Shown piece by piece: positions 29,974-39,834 of a DNA stretch of 64,000 nucleotides. Within the stretch, counting starts at the first letter, position 1. Each line of letters begins with the position of its first letter. The notes under the pieces are model-generated. The model did no database searches, was not told the origin of the DNA, and saw only the letters and a list, made by a program, of their open reading frames with translations. The translations under genes were made by a program, and so were the position numbers. Where the stretch lies: positions 700,622-764,621 of the forward strand of contig NZ_LTAQ01000001.1 of NCBI RefSeq assembly GCF_001590835.1. The letters are read 5' to 3'. This DNA is from Bacillus gaemokensis. Lineage in GTDB: Bacteria > Bacillota > Bacilli > Bacillales > Bacillaceae_G.

Positions 29974-30001
29974 ACCTTAGGTACTTATCCTGCATAATAT
30001 A
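29974..30001 (+). promoter_or_regulatory. Candidate sigma-K promoter of a small membrane protein gene
   Basis: AC at 29974-29975, 17-nt spacer, then CATAATATA (29993-30001), matching the sigma-K form AC-N16/17-CATAnnnTA. The same arrangement stands before gerE in this window. The 29820-29960 stretch upstream shows no gene. Confidence 0.5.
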
Positions 30002-30064
30002 CTATTACACCTTCACCTCTCAAGATTAATATGTAATAACAGCTTTCTGTATGGAGGAATGATT

Positions 30065-30259
30065 ATGCGACGATTCCGACGCAACTACAATTTTTCTGCT
30101 CCTTCATGGATTAGAAATATACAAACAGTTTTTGCTGATTTTGCAATTCCCCTTACCATTTTCCAAGGTATTCGCACTTTACTACTTCCAACTTTCTTAG
30201 ACTTTATCATCCTTATTATTTTTGTTGTCGCAACAATCCGCTTGCACTTTCAGCCGTAG
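30065..30259 (+). CDS. Small uncharacterised membrane protein (64 aa)
   Basis: I do not recognise a named family. The ATG at 30065 is 7 nt after GGAGG; a second ATG at 30059 is too close to that site. The product starts MRRFRRNYNFSAPSWIRN, a strongly basic and aromatic N-terminus, and has a probable transmembrane stretch at about residues 36-60 (LLLPTFLDFIILIIFVVATI). The gene lies alone on the plus strand between valS and ysxE, with a sigma-K-like promoter before it and a hairpin after. The surrounding coat genes suggest a mother-cell role in sporulation, which is inference. Confidence 0.7.
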   Translation: MRRFRRNYNFSAPSWIRNIQTVFADFAIPLTIFQGIRTLLLPTFLDFIILIIFVVATIRLHFQP

Positions 30260-30286
30260 CCTCAGAAATTACTGAGACTACGGCTG
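30251..30286. terminator. Shared terminator of the small gene and ysxE
   Basis: Stem CAGCCGTAGCCTCAG / CTGAGACTACGGCTG with one internal mismatch and a 6-nt loop, placed between the two convergent stops. The tail is only moderately T-rich. Confidence 0.65.
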
Positions 30287-31312
30287 TTATTCATTACCTT
30301 GCTGCGTTGCTTGTAATTGTGCAATAAAATATTCTATATTACTTACGAGCCAATGGGATTGCTGCAGCATTTTCACACCATGAAGCTCTTTCTTTTCATT
30401 ACGACTTCGTTTTGTACTTGTATAAGAGCGAATTTGCCGGATAAACGGTGATGGATACGTCAAGTAAGCAAACATCAGAAGCTGTTCTTCTTTCGTAAAC
30501 GGAAAATTCTTTTGGTACACTTGATACCACTCAAAGCGATCACTTCTTGCAATTGGATAGGTGTTCAAAGAACGAGAGTAAAAACCAACAAGATCTTGAA
30601 CCGGTGTAGCAAATTGAGATTTTTCTAGACTAATAAAATAGCCGTTGCGTTCATAATCAAATAAAAAATGATTCATCGATACATTTCCATGCACAAAAGA
30701 AATACGTGTTTTCTCTTTCTCTTTCATCGCTTCATGCCACTCCGAGAGCTGCTTCGTCGCAAAATTACGAGCCCTCATCACATGATGAAAATACGTGCAG
30801 TACTGTAGTTCAAACGGAGACATATACCATTTCGCTTCAGATTCTACAAGGAACTCCTCTAAAAACTCTCCATCTTTCTCCCATCGCTCTGATACATTTG
30901 TATAATGCTCTTCTAACACTTCTTCCGTATACGTTTCTTCTTTAGTCGTTCTTTGATGGAGCATCGCTAACGTCTGAAACATTTTATGATATTGATCATT
31001 GTCTTCTCCATTCCCTTCCTCTCTCTCTAACCAAGGCATTAAATAGTAACTATACTTCCCATCACTTAAAACATACTTCCCGTCTGTCGCATGGTAAATG
31101 GGTGCAAAGTGTGTAAATCCTTTTTCACGTAAATATTGAATGTGGTACATTAAATTATTCCGCTCTAGTCTTTTATCTAGTAATTTTTTCAATGCATATG
31201 GACCTTGATTCGTATAAATTTTCATCACATTCCCGTGCTCTTCCATATGTTCAACAGTCAATTGATATTGCCGCAAAATTGGTGCATATTGCTCACGTAA
31301 TTCTCTATCCAT
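30287..31312 (-). CDS. ysxE: Spore coat protein YsxE (CotS family, kinase-like fold)
   Basis: A 341-residue CotS-type protein, related to aminoglycoside phosphotransferases. The ATP-lobe lysine may lie in PYALKKLLDKRLERN near 42. The HGD-like catalytic loop is changed to SFVHGNVSMNHFLFDY (near 211), so the catalytic aspartate is replaced by asparagine and activity is doubtful. YsxE needs SpoVID for localisation in the coat of B. subtilis, and it lies just downstream of spoVID here, separated by a bcr1-like repeat. Confidence 0.9.
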   Translation of the reverse strand: MDRELREQYAPILRQYQLTVEHMEEHGNVMKIYTNQGPYALKKLLDKRLERNNLMYHIQYLREKGFTHFAPIYHATDGKYVLSDGKYSYYLMPWLEREEGNGEDNDQYHKMFQTLAMLHQRTTKEETYTEEVLEEHYTNVSERWEKDGEFLEEFLVESEAKWYMSPFELQYCTYFHHVMRARNFATKQLSEWHEAMKEKEKTRISFVHGNVSMNHFLFDYERNGYFISLEKSQFATPVQDLVGFYSRSLNTYPIARSDRFEWYQVYQKNFPFTKEEQLLMFAYLTYPSPFIRQIRSYTSTKRSRNEKKELHGVKMLQQSHWLVSNIEYFIAQLQATQQGNE

Positions 31313-31380
31313 ACGAAGGATCCTTTCTCATTCAAAAACGTAAAATAAAATGAAAGTTTAACGTACCAGCAACTAGCAAA

Positions 31381-31450
31381 ATAAAGTGAAACTTTCATCA
31401 GTAGGGGTCTTCATTCCCCACTGATCATTAGCCCTCAAATAGCGGGATAA
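31381..31450 (-). repeat. bcr1-like intergenic repeat, copy D (internally deleted)
   Basis: Inverted relative to copies A-C. It keeps the end ATAAAGTGAAACTTTCATCAGTAGGGG, the CCCCACTGAT arm and, at the other end, AGCGGGATAA; about 85 nt of the middle is missing. It lies between spoVID and ysxE, inside what is one operon in B. subtilis. Confidence 0.7.
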
Positions 31451-31482
31451 AAAGAAAAGAGGTGAAGAAGAAATTTCTTCAC

Positions 31483-32490
31483 TCACTTTGTCTTTACTTT
31501 TGAAACAGGTATATATATAACTTGCCCGGCAGTTAAATATATATCGTCTGTTTGATTCACGCGATGCAGATGCTGAACAGAAGTTTCATAGCGTTCTGCA
31601 ACGGATTCAATCGTATCCCCTTCTTGCACAAAATACATACGTACCTTTGTAAACTCTTCCTCTGGCTCTTTCGTAAATAATTTCGTTAAATATAGAGCAT
31701 TTTCATCTCGCTGCGAATATGTTGTTTCTTCCTCTTCTTCCGGCAGCTTCTTTGCTTTTTCTTTCTTAAAATCCTTCCGACCAAACAATTCAAATTGAGG
31801 TGCTGTTTCTTTTGTTTCTATTGGCTCTATTGGTTCTTCAACTTCTTGTACGTCTTTCTCTTCCTCTTCTAGCTCTTGTTCTTTACGCTCCTCTAGTTGA
31901 AACGGCTCAAATGCATAATCTTCCCATCCATCTTTTTCTGTATGAACCGGTACTTCTTCAACTTCCATTGGCACTGGCGTTTTCATTTCATCCACTGCTA
32001 TTACTTCCTGTTCCCTTTCAACTTCTTCCTGCTTCTCTTCAGCTTCAGCTTCCTCTTCCACTCTCTCTTCATCATATAAACCAGAGATTGATATATCCGC
32101 TAATAGTTGTAAGCAACCATTTTCTTTTAATTCATAATCGAATTCTTCAATAGACACATATAATTCCTCAATGTGTTTCACCCTGTTTCGGGGAATCGAG
32201 ATTTCTAGCGGAAAAGAATGTACAAGCTCGTTCACACCATCTTCTCGTGTTTCTACATAATCAATGGATTTAGCTGGAGACAACTCTCGCAGCGAAAATG
32301 CTGAATCATCTTGTTTTGCAACATATTCCCCTGTTAAGTCCAACTGCCCTCTCACAATCACTTCATAATCAAGCTCTTCTATCTCAACGTCTGGATCTAA
32401 CGAAATTGACAAAAGTTCTTCGACTTCCTGTCCTTTTTGGAACCAAACCGATTCTTTTAATGAAAAACGTAATGAATGATCTGTCGCCAC
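31483..32490 (-). CDS. spoVID: Stage VI sporulation protein D (SpoVID)
   Basis: SpoVID drives coat encasement of the forespore and recruits SafA. The 335 residues have the conserved N-terminal domain (LRFSLKESVWFQKGQEVEELLSISLDPDVEIEE, about 1-150), a Glu-rich linker (about 150-270) and a C-terminal LysM (about 285-330; FVQEGDTIESVAERYETSVQHL, ending GQVIYIPV). It is much shorter than the 575-residue B. subtilis protein because the acidic middle region is reduced. A sigma-E-like -10 (CATACACAT, complement of 32531-32539) lies about 40 nt upstream. Confidence 0.93.
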   Translation of the reverse strand: MATDHSLRFSLKESVWFQKGQEVEELLSISLDPDVEIEELDYEVIVRGQLDLTGEYVAKQDDSAFSLRELSPAKSIDYVETREDGVNELVHSFPLEISIPRNRVKHIEELYVSIEEFDYELKENGCLQLLADISISGLYDEERVEEEAEAEEKQEEVEREQEVIAVDEMKTPVPMEVEEVPVHTEKDGWEDYAFEPFQLEERKEQELEEEEKDVQEVEEPIEPIETKETAPQFELFGRKDFKKEKAKKLPEEEEETTYSQRDENALYLTKLFTKEPEEEFTKVRMYFVQEGDTIESVAERYETSVQHLHRVNQTDDIYLTAGQVIYIPVSKVKTK

Positions 32491-32697
32491 TTCTTTTTCC
32501 CCCTCCCAAACTATAGGTCATTACAGATTTATGTGTATGGGAGTGATTTTATGAATAAAAAATCAAACTTCACATGTAAGCTTCCCATTCAATTCAGTTT
32601 CAATATATCAGCGATTTTCAAGATATACCGACGGAATCGCTACATATATCGACCATCAGGCACAACTTATCGATGCTTCAACAATATGCAACATAAC

Positions 32698-32732
32698 AAA
32701 AAGGTTGCCAGGACTCTCCTGACAACCTTTTT
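32698..32732. terminator. Terminator of the hemAXCDBL operon
   Basis: Stem AAAAAGGTTGCCAGG / CCTGACAACCTTTTT with one mismatch and a 5-nt loop, right after the hemL stop. A and T runs on both sides make it work in both directions. Confidence 0.85.
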
Positions 32733-32734
32733 AT

Positions 32735-34024
32735 TTACGCTTTTAATTTTGACATCGCAATTTCTGCCGCTGCGATCGTTGCTTCAATATCAGCATCGCT
32801 ATGTGCTGTCGATAAGAATAATCCTTCAAATTGAGAAGGTGGTAAAAATACACCTTGTTCTACCATTTCACGATAGTAAGCTGCAAAGAATTCTAAATTT
32901 GAAGTTTTCGCAGCATCGTAATTAATAACTCGTTCATTTGTAAAGAAAATACCAATCATAGAACCTGCGCGGTTTATATGATGCGGGATCCCATGCTTTT
33001 CAGCCGCTTTACGTAGGCCATTTTCTAGCATTTCCGCTTTACGTTCAAACTCTTGATAACACTCTGGCGTTAATTGTACTAATGTTTCATAACCTGCAGT
33101 CATTGCAAGTGGATTACCAGATAATGTACCCGCTTGATAAATTGGACCACTTGGTGCCACTTGGCGCATAATCTCTGCTTTACCACCATATGCTCCAACC
33201 GGTAATCCACCTCCGATTACTTTTCCTAAGCAAGTTAAGTCAGGAATTACGCCGTAATAACCTTGTCCACAGTTGTAAGCTACGCGGAATCCCGTCATAA
33301 CTTCATCAAAAATAAGCAAAGCACCATTTTGCTCCGTCACTTCACGAAGCCCTTCTAAAAATCCTGGTTCAGGCGGCACAACTCCCATATTTCCTGCTAC
33401 TGGCTCTACGATAACACACGCGATATCATCACCAAATTGTTCGAAAGCATATTTTACGCTCTCTAAGTCGTTATAAGCTACTGTAATTGTATTTTTCGCT
33501 ACACCTTCTGGTACACCAGGGCTATCTGGTAAACCAAGTGTTGCAACACCAGAACCAGCTTTAATTAATAAGGAGTCACCATGACCATGATAACAACCAA
33601 TAAATTTTAAAATTTTATTGCGCCCTGTATACCCACGTGCTAAACGAAGTGCACTCATTGTTGCTTCCGTTCCGGAGTTTACCATACGTACAATCTCAAT
33701 AGATGGCACGCGCTCAATAACAAGCTGTGCTAATTTATTTTCAATTTCTGTTGGCGCACCGAAGCTCGTTCCTTTTTCAGCCACAGCTTTTAATGATTCC
33801 ACAACACGGTCATTTGCATGTCCATGAATTAACGGTCCCCATGACAATACGTAATCGATGTATTCATTCCCATCGATATCATACACTTTAGAGCCTTTCC
33901 CGCGCTCCATAAACAACGGATTCATACCGACAGACTTAAATGCACGAACTGGGCTATTTACACCACCAGGCATTAAATCTTGCGCCGTTTCAAATGCTTC
34001 AATGGATTTATCAAATTTTTTCAT
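32735..34024 (-). CDS. hemL: Glutamate-1-semialdehyde 2,1-aminomutase
   Basis: HemL makes 5-aminolevulinate from glutamate-1-semialdehyde with PLP. I start at the ATG at 34024 ([15 protein letters not shown], 429 residues): AAGGAGG lies upstream and the ATG overlaps the hemB stop by one base. Signatures are [41 protein letters not shown] and the PLP lysine in [17 protein letters not shown]. Last gene of hemAXCDBL. Confidence 0.97.
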   Translation of the reverse strand: MKKFDKSIEAFETAQDLMPGGVNSPVRAFKSVGMNPLFMERGKGSKVYDIDGNEYIDYVLSWGPLIHGHANDRVVESLKAVAEKGTSFGAPTEIENKLAQLVIERVPSIEIVRMVNSGTEATMSALRLARGYTGRNKILKFIGCYHGHGDSLLIKAGSGVATLGLPDSPGVPEGVAKNTITVAYNDLESVKYAFEQFGDDIACVIVEPVAGNMGVVPPEPGFLEGLREVTEQNGALLIFDEVMTGFRVAYNCGQGYYGVIPDLTCLGKVIGGGLPVGAYGGKAEIMRQVAPSGPIYQAGTLSGNPLAMTAGYETLVQLTPECYQEFERKAEMLENGLRKAAEKHGIPHHINRAGSMIGIFFTNERVINYDAAKTSNLEFFAAYYREMVEQGVFLPPSQFEGLFLSTAHSDADIEATIAAAEIAMSKLKA

Positions 34025-35013
34025 TATTGTGCGCCTCCTTCTTGTAACCATCGTGCTGCATCTTTCGCATGATACGTAATAATTAAATCTGCTCCTGCAC
34101 GTTTCATACTTAATAGTTTTTCGAGTACGATCTCTTTTTCATTAATCCAACCATTTTGCGCCGCTGCTTTAATCATGGAATATTCTCCGCTCACGTTATA
34201 CGCAACAATTGGTAAATTGAAATTATTTTTCACATCGCGAATAATGTCTAAGTAAGAAAGAGCTGGTTTTACAATTAAGAAGTCTGCTCCTTCCATTACA
34301 TCTGATTCAGCCTCGCGGAATGCTTCCATACGGTTTGCTGGATCCATTTGATACGTCTTACGATCACCAAATTGCGGCGCACCATGTGCTGCATCACGGA
34401 ATGGACCGTAAAATGCTGATGAGTATTTCACAGCGTATGACATAACCGGTATGTGCGCAAATCCATTTTCATCTAACGCATAGCGAATGGCCGTTACGAA
34501 CCCATCCATCATATTAGATGGAGCAATAATATCCGCTCCTGCTTTTGCTTGGCTTACTGCTGTTTTTGCAAGAACCTCTAATGATTCATCATTTAAAATG
34601 ATTCCGTCTTCAATAACGCCGCAATGACCATGGCTTGTATATTGACATAAACATGTATCGGCAACTACTACTAATTGTGGGAATTGCTCTTTAATTTGCT
34701 TAATCGCACGTTGGACAATACCATTCTCACAATACGCTGATGATCCAACTTCATCTTTTTCAGCAGGTAAACCAAATACGATAACAGAACGAATACCTAA
34801 ATCTACAACTTCTTGCATTTCAGCTTGCAGAAGATCTAAAGAAATTTGATATACATCTGGCATAGAAGGAACTTCATTACGAACATTCTCGCCTTCTAGT
34901 ACAAAAATAGGGTAAATAAAATCTTCTGTATGTAAAAATGTTTCACGTACAAGCGCACGCATATTTCCGCTTTGTCTTAAACGACGATGACGATTAAATT
35001 GTAAAGAACTCAT
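34024..35013 (-). CDS. hemB: Delta-aminolevulinic acid dehydratase (porphobilinogen synthase)
   Basis: HemB joins two 5-aminolevulinates into porphobilinogen. The 329 residues have the zinc-type cysteine cluster [14 protein letters not shown] near 120-133 and the Schiff-base lysines in [19 protein letters not shown] and [16 protein letters not shown]. Its stop overlaps the hemL start. Confidence 0.97.
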   Translation of the reverse strand: MSSLQFNRHRRLRQSGNMRALVRETFLHTEDFIYPIFVLEGENVRNEVPSMPDVYQISLDLLQAEMQEVVDLGIRSVIVFGLPAEKDEVGSSAYCENGIVQRAIKQIKEQFPQLVVVADTCLCQYTSHGHCGVIEDGIILNDESLEVLAKTAVSQAKAGADIIAPSNMMDGFVTAIRYALDENGFAHIPVMSYAVKYSSAFYGPFRDAAHGAPQFGDRKTYQMDPANRMEAFREAESDVMEGADFLIVKPALSYLDIIRDVKNNFNLPIVAYNVSGEYSMIKAAAQNGWINEKEIVLEKLLSMKRAGADLIITYHAKDAARWLQEGGAQ

Positions 35014-35043
35014 AAATTTCTATCCCCATTCTTTTTATTTAGA

Positions 35044-35802
35044 TTATGCATTTAAATTCGATTTGGAAATGCATTGTATTAACGATTCCACTGTATATTT
35101 CTCTGGAATAATAACATCTGCAAAATAATATCTTGCTTCTTGTTCTGTTATCGGTCCTATACAAGCAATTGTACATTTTTTTATCCATTCTCTCCAGTTT
35201 GTGCCCTCAAGTAACTTCACAAAACTCGTAACAGTAGATGGGCTCGTAAATGTAACGAAATCGATCTTGCCAGATTCTAAAGCTGTGACGAGCTCCTGCT
35301 GTTTCTTATCATTTGTTTTCGTTTCATATACGACGAGCTCTTCTAAGAGTATCCCAAACTCCCGGAGCTTCTTTGGAATAACATCTCTAGCTAAATTTCC
35401 TTTTGGAAATAAAATACGTTCTGCCCCGTTTAATTCTCTTATAAATTCTTCTGCAAAAGTTTCCGCAACAAACGCTGTTGGAACAAAATGAACTTGATAG
35501 CCTCTTTTTTTTAACTCTTGCCCTGTTTTCACACCTACTGCCGCAATACGTACAGTAGATGGCATCCGCTTACAAAAACCATCTAAAAAAAAGCTCACAC
35601 CATTTTTACTCGTGAAAATAATCCAGTCATACAAATGAAGCTGCTGAGATACATTTTGAAATTCCCGCTGGAATACACCCTCCATATGCAAAAGCGGAAT
35701 CTCCAATGGAATTCCGCCCTTTTTTTTCACAGCTGTACTCATTTGTCTTACTTGGTGCTGAGCACGTGTAATCAGTACTGTTTTGCCAACAAGAGCATTC
35801 AT
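35044..35802 (-). CDS. hemD: Uroporphyrinogen-III synthase
   Basis: HemD closes and inverts ring D of hydroxymethylbilane. The family is poorly conserved; the 252-residue protein shows GKTVLITRAQHQ at the start, DWIIFTSKNGVSFF near 65, and TFTSPSTVTSFVKLL and ACIGPITEQEARYY near the end. Its position between hemC and hemB confirms the call. Confidence 0.94.
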   Translation of the reverse strand: MNALVGKTVLITRAQHQVRQMSTAVKKKGGIPLEIPLLHMEGVFQREFQNVSQQLHLYDWIIFTSKNGVSFFLDGFCKRMPSTVRIAAVGVKTGQELKKRGYQVHFVPTAFVAETFAEEFIRELNGAERILFPKGNLARDVIPKKLREFGILLEELVVYETKTNDKKQQELVTALESGKIDFVTFTSPSTVTSFVKLLEGTNWREWIKKCTIACIGPITEQEARYYFADVIIPEKYTVESLIQCISKSNLNA

Positions 35803-35804
35803 AT

Positions 35805-36734
35805 TTACTGCTGCTCCTTGTTCGCAGCGAGAATAAGTTCTTTTGCTCCTTGCTTAATTAAACGATCTGCCGCTTCTAGACCAACTTTCTCTGGATCGGC
35901 ACCTGTTACGATTTCTTTTAACAAGATCGAACCATCCATAGAACCAACAAGAGCCGTTAACTCAATTTTATTGTTCTCCCCAAGTGTCGCATACCCTGCA
36001 ATCGGAACTTGGCACCCACCTTCAAGTTTATGAAGGAATACTCGCTCAGCTGCTACTGTGCGCTCTGTTACAGCATCATTGATATGTGATAACAATTGCA
36101 ATAAGTCTTCATCACCCTCACGGCACTCAATCGCTAAAGCACCTTGTCCCACAGCTGGTACACATAACGTTTCATCTAAATGCTCTGTAATCACATCATT
36201 ATCCCAGCCCATTCTCTGTAATCCAGCTGTTGCTAAAATGATTGCATCATAGTCTTCTTCTTTTAATTTACGTAATCTCGTATCAATATTTCCACGAATC
36301 CACTTCACTTGTAAATCTGGTCTAGCTGCTAATAATTGCGCACTACGTCTTAAACTACTCGTCCCAAGGACTGCCCCTTCTGCTAGGCTCTCAAATGATT
36401 CCCCGTTTTTCGAAATAAACGCATCACGTGGATCGACACGCTTTGGTATACATCCAATTGTTAATCCATCCGGAAGCACAGCTGGCATATCCTTCATGCT
36501 ATGTACAGCCATATCGATTTCTTTCGTAAGAAGCGCGTGTTCAATTTCCTTTACAAACAAACCTTTTCCGCCTACTTTTGAAAGAGTCACATCTAAAATG
36601 ACATCACCTTTTGTAACAATTTCTTTCACTTCAAATTCATATGGTAAACCTAGTGCCTTTAACTGATCAATAAACCAATTTGTTTGTGTTAACGCTAACT
36701 TACTTTTTCTCGAACCTACAATAATTTTGCGCAT
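35805..36734 (-). CDS. hemC: Porphobilinogen deaminase (hydroxymethylbilane synthase)
   Basis: HemC polymerises four porphobilinogens onto a dipyrromethane cofactor. Cys241 in [15 protein letters not shown] is the cofactor attachment site, matching the usual position. Other signatures are [26 protein letters not shown] and [11 protein letters not shown]. 309 residues; 2 nt before hemD. Confidence 0.97.
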   Translation of the reverse strand: MRKIIVGSRKSKLALTQTNWFIDQLKALGLPYEFEVKEIVTKGDVILDVTLSKVGGKGLFVKEIEHALLTKEIDMAVHSMKDMPAVLPDGLTIGCIPKRVDPRDAFISKNGESFESLAEGAVLGTSSLRRSAQLLAARPDLQVKWIRGNIDTRLRKLKEEDYDAIILATAGLQRMGWDNDVITEHLDETLCVPAVGQGALAIECREGDEDLLQLLSHINDAVTERTVAAERVFLHKLEGGCQVPIAGYATLGENNKIELTALVGSMDGSILLKEIVTGADPEKVGLEAADRLIKQGAKELILAANKEQQ

Positions 36735-36749
36735 AATTTTCTCTCCTCA

Positions 36750-37583
36750 TTATAAATACCAAAAGTGGAAGTTGGATAAACTGCTTAATAGAAAAATATT
36801 GATTAACATAACGAGGAAAGCCCCAATGTTCCAATTTATAATCTTCTTACCTTGCAATATATCTGTTCCTCGTAAATATAGACCCGCACAATATACAAAT
36901 AAAACAACAAAAGACCCGATTACTTTCGTGTCATACCAATGAAAATTATCTAACTTTGTATATCCCCATATACATCCAAGCAAAATAGCTAACAAGAAAA
37001 AAGGAACAGAAAATAAATTCAGTCCATAAGACATAGACTCAAGCTTCGGTAAATTCCCGAGCCTTCTTAATCTGGCATTCCATTTTTTTTGTTTTAACAA
37101 GCGATATTGCAATAGGTACATAATCGAAAAAATAAATGATACTGTAAATGCCGCATACGAAATAATTGCCATCCCTACATGCACATATACCAGCTCCGAA
37201 ACCAATTGATGCGCAAGTACCGGAGACATTTTTCCAAGCGGGGTAAAAATAGAAAAAGCGCTTACGCCGAAAGCAATCACATTTGTAAAAAAGACTAAAA
37301 AGTCAATGCGCATAAATCGATTGATTACTAATGACATTGTAATCAATAACCACACATAAAAATAAATTCCCGACAATAAAGTTAAAATGGGATTCGTTTC
37401 TGATTCAGTCGCCCGTATAAGCATAAAAACAGACTGCAGTACCCACACAATTGAAAGTAACCAAAAAGCAATTCGATTCGCCTTTCGGTTACTTTGAAAA
37501 TAATCTATAAAATATAAACTAATGCTACAAGCATATAAAATGATTGCGATATGATAAATAATACTATTATTTAAAAAGCTCAT
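36750..37583 (-). CDS. hemX: HemX, membrane regulator of HemA level
   Basis: An integral membrane protein of the cytochrome c assembly (CcsA/CcmC-like) fold, which in B. subtilis lowers the amount of HemA. I start at the ATG at 37583 (MSFLNNSIIYHIAIILYACS, 277 residues), 9 nt after GGAAGG; the open frame extends 15 codons upstream without support. About eight hydrophobic segments are visible, with HVGMAIISYAAFTVSF and FHWYDTKVIGS segments that resemble the heme-handling family. Second gene of the operon. Confidence 0.92.
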   Translation of the reverse strand: MSFLNNSIIYHIAIILYACSISLYFIDYFQSNRKANRIAFWLLSIVWVLQSVFMLIRATESETNPILTLLSGIYFYVWLLITMSLVINRFMRIDFLVFFTNVIAFGVSAFSIFTPLGKMSPVLAHQLVSELVYVHVGMAIISYAAFTVSFIFSIMYLLQYRLLKQKKWNARLRRLGNLPKLESMSYGLNLFSVPFFLLAILLGCIWGYTKLDNFHWYDTKVIGSFVVLFVYCAGLYLRGTDILQGKKIINWNIGAFLVMLINIFLLSSLSNFHFWYL

Positions 37584-37600
37584 CCGATCATCCTTCCGAG

Positions 37601-38938
37601 TTATAAAGATGGAACGGATGGTGTCCATGCTCGTTTATGTTCCGGTTCTTCCTTATGTTCCAAAGCCTCTTCTTGCACTTCTAAATCAAAAATCTTTGCA
37701 AATAAAGCGAGCTTTTCCGTAGCTCCCTCTTCAGCTGCTAATTCTTTCGCTACTAAAATTGGATCCTTTAGCAGTTGATTAATAATACTTTTCGTATGCT
37801 TACTAATCACTTTCTTCTCACGATCACTAAGCGTTGGAATTTTTCGTTCAAGACTTTGCATCGTATCACTTTGAATCGCTAACGCTTTATCACGTAAGGC
37901 TGATATTAATGGAACAACGCCAAGCGTATTTAACCACGCTTTAAATAGAACGATTTCCTCCTCAATCATAAGTTGAATTTTTTCCGCCTCTTTCAAGCGC
38001 TCAGCACGATTCGCTTCTACTACACCTTGTAAATCATCAATATCGTACAAGAAAGAACCTTCTAGCTCATCAATCGCTGGATCAATATCACGCGGTACTG
38101 CAATATCGACCATAAATAAAGGACGACCGCAGCGCATCCGTTCCACTCTTGTCATCATTTCTTTCGTAATCACGTAATCTGAAGCACCCGTTGAACTAAT
38201 TAAAATATCCGCTTCTAAAAGGGCACATTGCAATTCACTTAACGGCTTTGCATGCCCCATATATTTCTCGGCCATTGTTTCCGCTTTCGTAAATGTACGG
38301 TTCATCACTGTAACTTTACGAGCTCCGCTTCCGTATAAGTTTTGCAACGCGAGTTCTCCCATTTTGCCAGCACCAAGAATTAGCACATGACAATCTGTTA
38401 AATCACCAAAAATTTTCTTCCCAAGCTCAACGGCCGCATAACTAACAGACATCGCATTCTCACCAATTGTTGTTTCTGAATGAGCACGCTTTGCGAGCGT
38501 AATCACTTGTTTAAACAATTCATTAAAAATCGTGCCTGTTGCTTTTACTTCTTGCGCCTGTAAGAAGCTGTTTCGAATTTGACCTAAAATTTGTGTTTCA
38601 CCAACTACCATAGAATCTAATCCGCACGTTACACGGAATAAATGTTCAACGGCACCATCTTGTTCAAAAATAGACAAATATGGCGAAACTTCTTCTATCT
38701 CAAGCTGAAACCAATCAGCTAAAAATTTCTTAATGTAATATCGTCCCGTGTGTAATTGATCGACGACAGCATAAATCTCTGTGCGATTGCACGTTGATAC
38801 AATGACATTTTCTAACACACTCTTTTGATTTTGTAATGTTGTCATTGCCAGTTCTAGCTCTGCTGCCTGAAATGTGAGTTTCTCACGAAATTCTACAGGG
38901 GCTGTTCGATAATTTACACTAACAACAAGAATATGCAC
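37601..38938 (-). CDS. hemA: Glutamyl-tRNA reductase
   Basis: HemA reduces glutamyl-tRNA to glutamate-1-semialdehyde, the committed step of heme synthesis. The catalytic Cys50 is in [14 protein letters not shown]. Also seen are the NADPH fold [14 protein letters not shown] near 180 and the C-terminal dimerisation helices. The start is a GTG at 38938 ([14 protein letters not shown], as in B. subtilis), with an AGGGGGA site upstream. First gene of hemAXCDBL. A perfect PerR box about 160 nt upstream points to peroxide control. Confidence 0.96.
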   Translation of the reverse strand: MHILVVSVNYRTAPVEFREKLTFQAAELELAMTTLQNQKSVLENVIVSTCNRTEIYAVVDQLHTGRYYIKKFLADWFQLEIEEVSPYLSIFEQDGAVEHLFRVTCGLDSMVVGETQILGQIRNSFLQAQEVKATGTIFNELFKQVITLAKRAHSETTIGENAMSVSYAAVELGKKIFGDLTDCHVLILGAGKMGELALQNLYGSGARKVTVMNRTFTKAETMAEKYMGHAKPLSELQCALLEADILISSTGASDYVITKEMMTRVERMRCGRPLFMVDIAVPRDIDPAIDELEGSFLYDIDDLQGVVEANRAERLKEAEKIQLMIEEEIVLFKAWLNTLGVVPLISALRDKALAIQSDTMQSLERKIPTLSDREKKVISKHTKSIINQLLKDPILVAKELAAEEGATEKLALFAKIFDLEVQEEALEHKEEPEHKRAWTPSVPSL

Positions 38939-39099
38939 GCAGCATGTCCCCCTTCACCCGTTTTTTCACCTTATCTACTATCATAATACAACTTTCCTGT
39001 TATGAATCTGACAATCGTGTGAACAACAGAAATTTTTTTATTCATCCTTCTCACTTCTTGCAGAAGGTAGATCAAATCTTCTGAAATAAACATCTCAAT

Positions 39100-39114
39100 T
39101 TATAATCATTATAA
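39100..39114. promoter_or_regulatory. PerR box upstream of hemA
   Basis: TTATAATCATTATAA is a perfect match to the Per box TTATAATnATTATAA. On the minus strand it contains TATAAT hexamers that could be the hemA -10, so PerR would block the promoter directly. B. subtilis hemA is a PerR target. The remaining 38939-39300 gap holds the two divergent promoters and no gene. Confidence 0.85.
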
Positions 39115-39302
39115 AATAATAACTCTATTTGTACGTTACCAAAAAAAATTGTCAGAATCAAGTGATGGAAACTATTCCATACGAATTGCAAGGCTATCTT
39201 TTTCTATCTTCTTTCATCATACAGAAAAATATGTATGTTTGTTCCATAATGTAACAAATTCTTGTATATTACATATTACTCAATTTTTTCGTTGCATTGT
39301 AT

Positions 39303-39363
39303 TTGACTTCTCATTTCTTTTTCGATATATTGATTTCATAAAATTAAATTGTGCACAATTTAA
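39303..39363 (+). promoter_or_regulatory. ohrR-ohr promoter and OhrR operator
   Basis: TTGACT (39303-39308), 17-nt spacer, TATATT (39326-39331). A perfect 20-nt palindrome with arms TTAAATTGTG / CACAATTTAA (39344-39363) follows the expected start and abuts the AGGAGG of ohrR. Its placement at the start of the transcript fits autorepression by OhrR. Confidence 0.75.
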
Positions 39364-39379
39364 AAAAGGAGGAATGCTC

Positions 39380-39832
39380 ATGAAAGAGAATCCTTTACAT
39401 CTCGATAATCAGCTTTGCTTTTCTATTTATGCTTGCTCTAAAGAAGTAACACGCTTTTATCGACCTTATTTAGAAGAAATGGGTATTACGTATCCTCAGT
39501 ACATTACATTATTAGTGCTTTGGGAACAAGATGGCATAACTGTAAAAGAAATTGGTGAGCAATTATTTTTAGATTCGGGTACATTAACACCGATGCTAAA
39601 ACGAATGGAAGCATTAGAATTAGTAAAACGCGTCCGTTCTAAAGAAGATGAACGCAAAGTTTGCATTGAACTAACAGAACAAGGACACGCTTTAAAAGAA
39701 AAAGCATGTTCGTTACCAAAAACAATGGCTACCAATTTAGGGATTTCAGAAAAGGAATATCAATCATTATTAATTCAGTTAAATAAATTAATTGAAACAA
39801 TGAAAACAATCAATGATAGAAAAGGAGAATAA
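39380..39832 (+). CDS. ohrR: Organic-hydroperoxide-sensing repressor OhrR (MarR family)
   Basis: A 150-residue winged-helix MarR protein. The peroxide-sensing cysteine is Cys13 in LDNQLCFSIYACSKEV, the counterpart of Cys15 in B. subtilis OhrR. GTLTPMLKRMEAL is the recognition helix and SKEDERKV the wing. A second cysteine (Cys19) is nearby. The start at 39380 is 7 nt after AGGAGG; the upstream in-frame extension is untranslated promoter DNA. Two bases separate it from ohr, its target. Confidence 0.93.
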   Translation: MKENPLHLDNQLCFSIYACSKEVTRFYRPYLEEMGITYPQYITLLVLWEQDGITVKEIGEQLFLDSGTLTPMLKRMEALELVKRVRSKEDERKVCIELTEQGHALKEKACSLPKTMATNLGISEKEYQSLLIQLNKLIETMKTINDRKGE

Positions 39833-39834
39833 AG

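Noticed and set aside
32551-32925. Plus-strand ORF beginning MNKKSNFTCK
   Set aside because: It runs through the hemL terminator and antisense to hemL, with no family features; it is probably chance.
39149-39379. N-terminal extension of ohrR
   Set aside because: The in-frame sequence is the promoter and operator; AGGAGG is placed for the ATG at 39380.
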